64,000 bases of DNA from Cercozoa sp. M6MM (lineage: Eukaryota; Endomyxa: Ascetosporea), in assembly GCA_040357565.1 (NCBI GenBank), contig JBDODJ010000055.1; one strand, written 5' to 3'. A program made the position numbers and the translations under genes. A model generated the notes under the pieces. The model was not told the origin of the DNA. It was given only the letters and a program-made list of their open reading frames with translations, and made no database searches. Position 1 is the first letter of the stretch, and each line of letters opens with the position of its first letter. Below, piece after piece: positions 35,038-44,007 of the stretch.

Positions 35038-35414
35038 ACAGTTGAAGGGCGTGTCCTTCCTTCCGCGTCGCGACAACGTGTACGAGCAGATGCCGTATGA
35101 ACCCATCTCGCCCGAGGTAGCACTAGCACACTGCCTTCACTGGTCGTCGTATGTAATGTACTGCACTGAGATATTCTGCCTGCAGGAGTACGAGCGTCGT
35201 CTGGCGCTGCTGTCGACGCCGCACTTTGCTGACACTGCGCGTTCCTCCGACGACTACGTTGCTGGTACGTCATCTGTCCTCTTATATGCCTTGCACTCAA
35301 GTTTTACCCCGCGCCGCCTGGTCAGACAAGTTCTGCGACGGACAGACATGCGAGATTCCGCAGGTAGCCGCTGAACGCAAGTGTGAGGAGGAGACCGACA
35401 CCATGCCGCAATGA
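30633..35414 (+). CDS. Adenosylcobalamin-dependent ribonucleoside-triphosphate reductase (monomeric class II RNR)
   Basis: It makes dNTPs from NTPs using coenzyme B12, without oxygen or a second subunit. I chose the ATG at 30633 because [19 protein letters not shown] begins the conserved part; an upstream ATG at 30483 is in frame. About 27 exons read in order through [40 protein letters not shown] (first redox Cys), [47 protein letters not shown] (radical Cys), [13 protein letters not shown] (partner Cys), [16 protein letters not shown] and [12 protein letters not shown]. The tail has [11 protein letters not shown], the CxxxxC pair that reduces the active site. All catalytic cysteines are therefore present. 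Introns include GT microsatellites, a 15-bp minisatellite, C-rich tracts and two 100-N gaps. Closest known type is the Lactobacillus RTPR, also found in Euglena and some other protists. Confidence 0.95.
30979..31270. repeat. (GT)n microsatellites flanking a 100-N gap in an RNR intron
   Basis: GT arrays lie at about 30979-31068 and 31232-31269, with N at 31132-31231. All are within one intron of the reductase gene. Confidence 0.95.
32609..32708. other. 100-N assembly gap in an RNR intron
   Basis: The exon before it ends at GGCGACATCCAC with a GTATT donor, and the next exon begins [15 protein letters not shown]. The gap therefore most likely lies within an intron and loses little or no coding sequence, though a small exon could be hidden. 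Confidence 0.85.
33088..33231. repeat. Imperfect GT/TTG microsatellite in an RNR intron
   Basis: GT runs are punctuated by TTGTG at irregular spacing, and no N gap is present, so this array is read through. Confidence 0.9.
33914..33995. repeat. 15-bp minisatellite in an RNR intron
   Basis: About five head-to-tail copies of TGTCCTGTCCATATC, pyrimidine-rich on the coding strand. The same CATATG/CCATAT words recur in SLY1 introns. Confidence 0.85.
34965..35036. repeat. (GT)n microsatellite in an RNR intron
   Basis: A GT array of about 60 bp ends just before the acceptor of the exon beginning [16 protein letters not shown]. Confidence 0.95.
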
Positions 35415-35430
35415 CCGGCGTTAAGTAACA

Positions 35431-35500
35431 TTAGTTAGTTAGTTCAGTCCACTTAGAAACCAACTATGCATCGTATCGTATGCCTGTACCAGTCCTGGGG
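35431..35500 (+). repeat. Dispersed AGTTAGTT...AAACCAACTA element, copy B
   Basis: It starts 17 bp after the reductase stop codon and reads TTAGTTAGTTAGTTCAG, TTAGAAACCAACTATG, then GTACCAGTCCTGGGG. It shares order and spacing with copies A, C and D. Confidence 0.6.
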
Positions 35501-35780
35501 CGCACGGCACGTGGGGTCAGAAGTCTAGTGACGTGACAAACGACACCATCGTCGCGTTGCAATTGCCTTGTTGTGTGGTGCATGTACCGAAGTTCGGTTT
35601 AGTTGCTTGCAACTGACAAGTTGTCATGAACCGTGCCTGTTTACCGAGGGATAAATTTACAGTAACTATTGTACCTGTACAGTCGTCGAGTGAACCCACC
35701 GGCAGCCCTTGTGCTGCAGCCGGCAGGATACAGTATACTATACGGCCATTAGGCTGGTCATGCGACTCGTTTGATGATAC

Positions 35781-35840
35781 AGTAGTTATTGTAGTTCAGA
35801 CTACTAAGAAACCAACTATGTAGTTACCTTGTACCAGTAA
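35781..35840 (+). repeat. Dispersed AGTTAGTT...AAACCAACTA element, copy C
   Basis: It has GTAGTTATTGTAGTTCAG, CTACTAAGAAACCAACTA and TGTAGTTACCTTGTACCAGT. It lies in the convergent spacer after the reductase, 350 bp from copy B. Confidence 0.6.
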
Positions 35841-35918
35841 CTACTCCGTCACGGCGTCTACCTTAGTGTGGACCTCATGGACGGCGCACTCTGCCTGTTC
35901 GCTGATCGACAATGCTGC

Positions 35919-35919
<1 letters not shown>

Positions 35920-35985
<66 letters not shown>

Positions 35986-35995
35986 NNNNNNNNNN

Positions 35996-36043
<48 letters not shown>

Positions 36044-36090
36044 ACATCACATCACATCACATCACATCACATCACATCACATCACATCAT
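35920..36090. repeat. (AC)n microsatellite with 10-N gap, followed by a pentanucleotide CACAT repeat
   Basis: The AC array spans about 35920-36040 with N at 35986-35995, then about nine copies of CACAT to 36088. It is intergenic between convergent genes. Confidence 0.95.
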
Positions 36091-36142
36091 GTACGATACC
36101 ATACGATGAGCGCTGCTACCACAGATAATGTGACAAGCTAGA

Positions 36143-39000
36143 TTACCGATACGCCCAACGTCCCCAGAAGGCGTAGCCCAGTGCAAACGCGAGTAGCATA
36201 AGCCCGCACACCAAGGCGAATATCGTATCGACGGCGCTCGCCGCAGGATCGTCCATGTGCGCCAGTAGCAACGTCGACATCGTCAAGGTCGCCAACTGAA
36301 AGAAAAGACACTGTATTCGTGCGTTGACGGACCACGCTGAGACGGCGTACAGTGAGGGCAATGTGCGTTCGAGGACCACGCTGAGCTCGCAGCAGAAGCC
36401 ACACCTGCAGAAAGCAGAAGAAAAAGAGAGCTCCGCCCACAAAGTTAAGCGCCGATGCCGAAGTCGTGGGTCCCTGGGGTCATGACACAGTGTGCGAGTA
36501 TTCTCTCACACGTCTGCAGTGTATGTACCGCAGAGGAGGCATCCAGGAGTACGACACCAGTGATGACCTGCACGAGGAACTGTAGCAGCCAGAGGTACAC
36601 GATACGTCGCTGCCAGCGACGCGGCAGTGGCTTCCACAGGTGTACTGGCAGTGGCACCAGCTGCGCTTCTTCCAGTCGCCCACCTTTGGCAACACCTGCA
36701 GCTGCCTCGGCACGCTCCTCTTCGGGGTAGTAGCCTTCGGCACGAGCGGCCGCTTTCTCTGCCTCGGTCGGGACGGGCAGACTCACCAGGGCGCGCAGTG
36801 GCTGGATTGGGACAGAAGGCCGCCTGCGCGGAAAGCCGGCTGCGAAGCGCACTTGTATGCGCGGCGACAAGGCAAAATCTTCGGGTAGCTGGTCGACGAC
36901 TCCACCGGCAAGTCGAAGCCAGCGGGTCTCCTCAAAGTCAATGCCCCAGGGAAGTCGCGGTGATAGCAGTGGCGTCACGATAGTGCCTATAAGGTTCTGC
37001 GACGACAGTTGCACTGCAGAAACCAAACATATGCACACCTTACAGAATACCGGAACCCAACCGAGAAAGTTACGGATGCGCAGCTCGAGCACGCTGCCAG
37101 AGGGGACGTGTTCGAAGGTGGTAGCCTGAGGCGACGCGATTGGATTCATGCACACGGCCGACAAGGGCCGTGCCGCCACACCACCGCCTCGCATGCCAGC
37201 AGCGTCGTATGAGCCACCCTGTTCATACTGGAGTATAAGTTTATGTACAGAGGCACAAAGGCGGGTGTTCTGCACCTGCTCATTGGCGTTGTACTGCGCG
37301 TTTGGTTGCTGGTAGTTTGGTTGCTGGTAGTTTGGTTGCTGGTAGCTTGGTTGCTGCTGGCCAGGTTGTGACAGAGGAGGAGGCTGTTGCTGTGCATATG
37401 CACCACTGGCCTGTTGTTGTGTCGCGTACTGATCGTAGCCGTATGTTTGGGACTGCTGCTGCTGCTGCTGCACTTGCTGTTGTTGCATAGCAGTTTCATC
37501 TTCTTCTCTGCTGGGAGGCCAGTGTGGATGCACTTTGCCAAACACGAGAATGTCGGCATCTGGCACTGGTTGCATATCCCTAACACTGAGAAGCCACACG
37601 CGCATGCTCGCGTCAGGCGCTCGTAAGTCACCTGCCAAGCACAACCTCACAAACCTGCCTTTCCGACACTTATGCGTGGCAGCACAAAAGCATACCACGG
37701 CCAGACGGGAGACGACTTGAGCGCACGGACTCGGGACTTTCAAAAAGTGCTTGCACGCGCACGCGGAGTCGCGGCGGTGGCTGTGAAGGGTCCAGTTGTA
37801 GTGCCGACACGGGGAACTCGCCTTCGATGACAAAATCGTGCTGCTGCATCCACTCAACCTGCTTGCTGGGAGGACACACGCCAATCTCCACGGTGGCAGG
37901 CGTCGGCTGGTCGCGCAAGACCACGGCAAGCGTCAACACCTCGGTCGCCGCGCAATCTTCAATCTCGATGGTGCCTCCCAATTGCGGCAGAAACTGTGCC
38001 TGCAGCAGTGCCGGCGCCTGTGCAGCGCGGTAGGACAGCTTCCAGTCCGTGTCGTACTGCCCGTGCAGATCGGGAGCGTCCACTATCGTCACCAACACTT
38101 TCGAACATCTACGTGATCACATCACACAGAGGTTATCGTTCGTGTGTCACTTCAAAAGAAAAAGCGTTGCACTCACCGAGGAGGTTCTTCGGGAATGCCG
38201 CCGAGAGGCTCTGGGACAGTGCCATCAGCTGCTATTGCACCCGTGTCGAACATCTACAAGAAGGAATAAAACACTCACTTGATCCGAAGGAGAGGGAGAG
38301 GGGTAGAGAGAGAAGGAGGGAGATGGAATGATCGACGTACGTATTCTGGAACGTTGTGTCCGTACGGAACAGGTGGCTGAGGTATTTGAACAGGTGCCGC
38401 AAAGCCAGGGAGTTGCGGTGGAGCTGCAACCTGAGGCTGCTGTTCCGGCTGCTCCTGCAAGAAGGCTTGCTGTGCCGACGTCAAACCCGCTTGCTGCATG
38501 CCTTCCATGCCGACTCCAGTGCTCGCGAACGCCGGCGGTGCCTGCTGTGCCTGTGCCGGACCGGTGGCTCCTTGACCTCCAAACTGAGCACCCTCGTAGC
38601 CATGTGCCGGAACACCTGGTATCCCGCTCTGCGCTTGTTCAACGCCGAGCTGTGGCTGCTCCATGCCTGGCTGTGTGGCTCCAACTTGAGTGCCTTCTTC
38701 AACACCTTGCTGCTGCATACCCTGAGGCTGAGGCGCGTATGGTGCTTCAGCTGCACCTTGTCGTGCGTACTCTGTTGTTGCGCCGGGAGTACCATACTGC
38801 CCGGTAGCTTGTGTGCCTTGCACACCTGCCGGGACGCCGGCGTTAACCGCATTTCTGGCAGCAGGAGGCACGCCGCTGCCTCCGCGTAACTCACCGACAA
38901 AATCGACACTGACTCGCAGCATGAGCGACATAGAGGGACCGTCTTTTTTGGTGTTCTCCAGTGACACGTAGTGCGAGGAGTTTTTGCGACCCCACTCTGT
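36143..39000 (-). CDS. Multi-C2-domain membrane protein with Gln/Pro-rich linkers (ferlin/MCTP-like architecture)
   Basis: Candidate Ca2+/lipid-binding membrane protein. The 5'-most exon seen has SSHYVSLENTKKDGPSMSLM then LRVSVDFVGEL, like the last strands of a C2 domain; earlier exons are not found. A Gln/Ala/Gly-rich linker follows (about 38870-38350). A second C2-like segment begins MLVTIVDAPDLHGQYDTDWK. A third begins MRVWLLSVRDMQPVPDADIL and is followed by a Gln-rich linker with SYQQPNYQQPNYQQPN tandem repeats (about 37365-37280). A further C2-like part has LELRIRNFLGWVPVF and FEETRWLRLAGG. The C-terminus has two hydrophobic segments, IVYLWLLQFLVQVITGVVLL and TIFALVCGLMLLAFALGYAF, and ends GRWAYR at 36143. 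C2 assignments rest on strand patterns and are moderate; the membrane segments are clear. Confidence 0.55.
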
Positions 39001-41230
39001 TCGTACAGTGCCCGACCATTAAATCACAAGTTTTGCAAACTAAAGAAGCGAACACAAGCAAAGGAGCAATTTACCAGAGCTCGGAGTATCGAAGATGTCC
39101 TCAAGCGTGGCAGAAAGAAAGCGTGCTACAACCTGTCTTTTTCTCGAGCTGCTATTGTATCTCGTGCCGTCGTTGCTCGCGCTGACCGCAGGCGCTCGCG
39201 TGACAACCACTTGCAGTCGTTGCTTTCGACGTGCATGCGGAAAGACAGATTGAAGCTTCTTCTCGCTGCCCATTGCAAGAGGCCACCGGAAGGCTGTCTC
39301 CGAAGTTGAGGTCGGTGACAGGCGCAAGTGCGCCAGCCACTGTTGACTCTGTGACAGGTGCGCGCTGTTCTCGCATCTCAGCTCCGCAAATCTCACTGTT
39401 GTACGAGCCGTTGGATTTCGCCGACGACTCATGCTTTCCGAGTAGCCACAGGAGTTGCAACGCGCTTCGCCACTGCTGCACGCCCAAACTTGGACGTAAG
39501 CTAAGGGGCATCAAACTCCGTCGACGCTTAAGGGTAGTTCAGTTGCATCTCGTGAGTACCCACACTTCGGACTTTCGTCTGACACTGAGTGGACGGCATG
39601 AAAACTGAAATAAAGTCGCCAATGAAAGTCCGCTCCAGTTGACGAAAGCGAATTTCGAAAACTGTAAAATAAAGTGTTGGTGCTCGGCGTTGTCATTCCT
39701 ACTTTAAACTGGCGGATTCATCGCAGACCTGTCGAACTGCACAAAAATATATCTGTAGTCGACCCCCTCAAAAATGTCCGAAGTCCAAACATCAAAAACT
39801 TTGAAAATGTCTGCAAATCGGCACGGATGCGAAAAAGTGAGAAAACGTCTCGACTTTTACGGGACGTTTGTTTTGAGTGCATTTGTGCTTCAGAGAAAGT
39901 TGTGGCTCGCATCGCAGGCTGGAGCGGATGACGTTAAATACGACTCTGTGTCTCGTGTACGTTAAATACGACTTGTGACGTATTTGCACCTCATTTACAA
40001 GGTTTGTTCGGTATTTTTTGTGCAGTTCCTTCTGTGACTCGCAATGTGCTCGACTACCCGTCGACACGCGATTTCATTGAAAGCGGAGCAGTTAAGCTTG
40101 TTTTGAAAAGCTCCGACCTGACGTGCGCTACGGCAACAGACGGCCACAAGCGTTGATGAAGCTGCTGACGACTTTCGTGTTCCCTTCCGTCGCATTTTGT
40201 GGTTGGCCTCGTGCAGCACAGCCAGTCGAGAGATTATCGCCGTGTAGTTTTGGACAAGGCAATTCAGCGCCAAGGCGTGGGACATGCTTGGGCTGTATCC
40301 TGCGCAACGACTCGCCGTACTGGATGGTGGAGGCCGTTGTTGAACGGCAACGGCGCTTACTGCTAATGCAATTGGTAAATCTGCATCTGGTGCTTGTGCA
40401 GGAAACCCCTTTTAAATTTATGATTGCCTTGCGTCTGCTGTCTCGACCTATATACGCGCCTCTTGTAAAATTTACATTCACTATTTTTGTCATGTTAGTG
40501 CGTGTACTCACTCTTGCAGTCTTGTAGCTTTCTTATTGCAGGAGAGTCAAATTCAGGGGCAACTGCTGGTTGGAGGGGAGCCAGAGAGAGGCTGGAGTGC
40601 AGCCAAAGATTGCTGTGCAGTCCGAGGTTGAAGTACAGCCACAAGCTGCTCAAGTCACCCAAGCGCAGCCACAAAGGGTCAAGTGCGACCGCAATATGTG
40701 CTCGCAACTGCGACGGGTAACTGTCACTGTTTGAAGCTTATTTACAACGCGATACAGAATCACCAAAAAGCGACGTGTCAAGGTGGAAAGCACGCCGCAG
40801 ACGGTTGCGACAAGTTAAGCTCAGCGATTGGATGAAAAGCGATACCTGCGATCCGGTGGGAGAGAAAGCAAAGCAAGAGCGAAGACAAGAAGAAACACGC
40901 CTGCAGGCGGAGCAGGCCAAGTCCCGGACATATTTAGGCTCTTCTCCTTGTACTGTAGATGCGTCACCTCACACGGTTCTTCAGAGGCGCCGGAAGATAC
41001 CTTAGCTTGCATGTACGTGCGTAATGTCCTTTGAGAGAACTTGAAAAAACTAACGGGAAAAGAGTCTCACGCAGTCTAGTTAAAGCAGTTGGCAGCACTA
41101 GCGTGTAGAATGTGTGACTTTGAATGCAATAGAAGTGCTTGAGGCTGCTCGAAAGGTGCAGGTTGCGCGGTTCGAACAGCAGTGTCTTGGCGGACAAGAT
41201 TGTCAGAATGGATGATGTCGGTCTTTGTGT
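39001..41230. other. Unresolved region, possible plus-strand gene of small exons
   Basis: Several plus-strand pieces look exonic. SIEDVLKRGRKKACYNLSFS lies at about 39080. VPSVTRNVLDYPSTRDFIES lies at about 40026 after a TGTGCAG acceptor, and continues AVKLVLKSSDLTC. HSQSRDYRRVVLDKAIQRQG lies at about 40218 after CTCGTGCAG. VQPKIAVQSEVEVQPQAAQV lies near 40600, and a basic/charged helix (EKAKQERRQEETRLQAEQAK) near 40865. I could not join them into a frame-consistent gene and recognise no family. Confidence 0.3.
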
Positions 41231-41730
41231 TGTCAGAAGCCGTGCATTGTTTTGTCGAAACGGCCTGCCACCAGCGGTGGCGCTACCGCACTAACTCCGG
41301 TAACATTAACGCGCACACTAAAGACTGAAGCCAGTAAAGCATGTGGTGTGCGGCCGAGTGCCCTGTGCAGCGAGCAACTGGCTCGACAAATATCGATGTC
41401 TTGTCCTGCAGAAACCGCCCGCTTACAGGACAACCTTTGAGAGAAAAGAGTAAAACAACACTCATTTTGCGCCTGGAGACTACCACATAGACCCTAGTGA
41501 CGTAGCAAACGACCGAGCAAGCCATGGCACTCGCCTCCCGTACGCTGTGCTCTGTCTGTGTCGTGTCGGTTCTTGTTTCGTTTTTCGTTTTTGGGTTGTG
41601 AGAGTTTTCTTGTGCCACATTGCCACACTGTGTAGATGTGTTTGATTTGCTTGTTAGGCTGCACTAACTGCACCCCGCTCCGACAGGTACAGTACTGTGC
41701 AGTCTCAGGTTTCGTGTCATGCTGCCGTGT

Positions 41731-41733
<3 letters not shown>

Positions 41734-41810
<77 letters not shown>

Positions 41811-41831
41811 CGCACACACACACGCACACAC
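41734..41831. repeat. (AC)n microsatellite
   Basis: An AC array with scattered GC interruptions towards its 3' end, read through without a gap. Confidence 0.95.
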
Positions 41832-41833
41832 AG

Positions 41834-42346
41834 TGGAGCGAGGAGGAAGTTCGACTCAACCGGCGCCTCCCGACGCCTGTTCCTGTCCCCGAAAGTGCGA
41901 TCACTTTGAGTTCATGCAAACAACATACTGATCTCTTCAATCTGGATTTGCGCTGCATGTGCATGTGTGCAGGACCAGCTCCGCGCCACCAAGAAGGAGG
42001 AGAAGACGACGACGACGACGAGAATCTCTTCCCAGAGGACGACGAGGAGGAGGAGGTGAGTTCGGGGTTACTGTGCTCTGAGTAAGTCATGTCTGTCATC
42101 TGAGTCTGACCGATCTGATATTGGAGTGCGCGTGTGCTGTGCATGTGTGCACGTCCGATCTGCCTGATCAGAACGAGTTCGAAGGCAGCGTGTCGCAGAG
42201 CGTCGAGTTGGTGGAACCGCCACCGCACCAGGTCTACGGCCACCGCACGCGTATAGTACTACCGCCCGCTATAGCTATTGTAGTGCCCCGTACTGCCCCG
42301 ACCCGGGACTTTCACTTGATTTTTTGTGTTCTTGTCGACGTGTTTT

Positions 42347-42394
<48 letters not shown>

Positions 42395-42494
42395 NNNNNN
42401 NNNNNNNNNNNNNNNNNNNNNNNNNNNNNNNNNNNNNNNNNNNNNNNNNNNNNNNNNNNNNNNNNNNNNNNNNNNNNNNNNNNNNNNNNNNNNN

Positions 42495-42535
<41 letters not shown>

Positions 42536-42916
42536 TCCTGACAGCGCGGCCTCGAGAACATCGTGAACGTGGCCAACACCGACACTTACCGTCGTGCAGC
42601 GCCTGCGCCGGCACCAGCACAACTGCTGCCAGTGCAGCGGCAACCGCAGCCACCTGAAAGGCTCGCTCGCCGTCGGCCGGTGCACCGACCGTTCCGACCT
42701 TGCCGGCCTCCGAACTACCTGTATGATGTGGAACTCAACGTCTTCCGATTCATGGCACCGTGGGAGATCAAGGTGAGAATCGCCGAGTTTGAGCGCTTCC
42801 GCTCCATGAATGCTGGGACGGTGACTTGTCCCTCCGCCCGGCCCCTGGCGCCGCACCCCTTCCTCCCGCTTCGGGCAAGACTGATATCATCACGGCGGCG
42901 CGGGCGTCTACTTTAG
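41834..42916 (+). CDS. Hypothetical acidic/proline-rich protein, partial model
   Basis: Plus-strand exon candidates: WSEEEVRLNRRLPTPVPVPE (41833 onward); an acidic exon with EGGEDDDDDENLFPEDDEEE (41975-42056) ending in a GTGAGT donor; NEFEGSVSQSVELVEPPPHQ after a CTGATCAG acceptor (42171 onward); and after the gap RGLENIVNVANTDTYRRAAP, continuing to YLYDVELNVFRFMAPWEIK (about 42545-42775). The first exon is not found; an ATG at 41524 (MALASRTL) is a candidate. The intron at about 42345-42538 contains a GT array and 100 N. No family recognised. Confidence 0.4.
42350..42534. repeat. (GT)n microsatellite with 100-N gap
   Basis: GT arrays flank N at 42395-42494 within an intron of the hypothetical plus-strand gene. 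Confidence 0.95.
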
Positions 42917-43299
42917 TGTATTGCCTGCCTGTATACTGTTAGTACTGTTAGCTAGCTACTGTACTGCAGAAGAAAGTAACGTAAATCTTCCGTCAGGAAT
43001 GCTGACCGTACTCGACCGCGCAGTGACATAAGCGAGTGCGAGAATGACTACCGTACGGCCGGCGAAGTCGACCCACTCTAGCTAGACTAATGCAGGAGAA
43101 CTGACGTACTGGTGAGCTGTAGGCTCCGTACAGACTCAACTAACCAACTACGGTCGGAGAAGGTATCTCTGGCTCGAAAGGTCGGATTTCTTGAAATCGA
43201 ACGTGGGGCAGCAGGCAGACAAACGTTTGAAACCCGTAGTTTTGCACCCTTCTTCCGCACCATCGGGTGGTAGTAGCCATAGGTGCGTAGGTACCAAAA
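42917..43299. other. Intergenic region, no gene seen
   Basis: No frame with family resemblance between the hypothetical gene and the tRNA locus. A segment at 43115-43150 (CTCAACTAACCAACTACGG) weakly resembles the inverted form of the dispersed AGTTAGTT element. Confidence 0.4.
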
Positions 43300-43325
43300 G
43301 CAAAAAAGGAATTAAGGAATTGCAA

Positions 43326-43489
43326 AAAGAACGCGGTGCCGACGCCCGAATTAAGGAGTTAAGGAATTACAAAAAGAGCGCGGTGCCAACTTGAAGAATT
43401 ACAAAACGCAAACGCGGTGCCAACTTAAGGAAGTACAAAAAGAACGCGGTGCCCACTTCACTTGAGGAATTACCAAAACGAAAACGCGG
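43326..43489 (-). repeat. Tandem array of tRNA 3'-tail plus Pol III terminator units
   Basis: The word CGCGGTGCC occurs at 43332, 43379, 43413, 43445 and 43485, the last being the true 3' end of the tRNA. Read on the minus strand, each unit carries the last few nucleotides of the tRNA (GGC and usually the discriminator A), then CGCG, a T-rich run (TTCTTTTTG or similar) and AATTCC. The most distal unit also keeps part of the T arm (CGGGCGTCGGCAC). Spacings are 47, 34, 32 and 40 bp. Confidence 0.75.
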
Positions 43490-43643
43490 TGCCAACGCCC
43501 GGACTCGAACCGGGATCCGCCCGCATTACCCACACAACACGTGTTCGGCTGCCAGTGCGGCAGCCAGAGATTTCAAGAAAGAAGTTCGAATTGGGGGGTG
43601 TCCCGAGGGACAGGTGGGCGCTCTACCATTGAGCTACACTGGC
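43490..43643 (-). tRNA. tRNA gene with an intron of about 80 nt; anticodon uncertain (GTC/Asp is one reading)
   Basis: On the minus strand the acceptor stem GCCAGTG pairs with CGTTGGC followed by discriminator A. The D arm reads TAGCTCAATGGTAGAGC and fits the A box. The T arm is CCCGG-TTCGAGT-CCGGG and fits the B box GGTTCGAGTCC. The anticodon arm 5' strand begins CCCAC-CTGTC, and the 3' strand is either GCGGG (giving a normal 5-nt variable region, CGGAT, but one A-C mismatch) or GTGGG (perfect pairing but an over-long variable region). The intervening sequence starts CCTCGGGACACCCCCC. A canonical intron after position 37 would give anticodon GTC. The structure is otherwise complete, so I call a real tRNA with the isotype open. 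Confidence 0.8.
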
Positions 43644-44007
43644 AACCAAGCCGCTGACATCTGCCATATCCACAAATGCTGAACTTGGCAACTCATTGTG
43701 ACCACATCATGGGCTAGTTTGTTTACCTGTATTCGCACCCTTGCAAGCCACAGACCTGCCGCGAAACCACGTTACTAAGGCTAATTTGTGTCGTTTTTCA
43801 TTTGTAACTGACCCGAAGCTACTGGCTGGAAGTGTCAACTCGTCGATTGAGAGGGGCCGTAATGTGTTCAGCGTTCAGCGCCAGTTAAGGCTGCGACTCG
43901 GCGAGCTGCGTGATTTGGCGCAGAAAGTGGCTCGGTGACGGGAAGTCAGTGGCGCCGACCACCTGTGATGAAGCGATTATTTGACCAGCCACTGCGGGGG
44001 GGGGGGT
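43644..44007. other. Intergenic region between tRNA and SLY1
   Basis: A plus-strand frame at 43741-43938 (ends LRLRLGELRDLAQKVAR) has no family resemblance. Contains a G9 run near 43997-44006. Confidence 0.4.

Noticed and set aside
43490-43643. Permuted tRNA gene
   Set aside because: The 5' half precedes the 3' half in the normal order; the insert sits in the anticodon arm, so an ordinary intron explains it.
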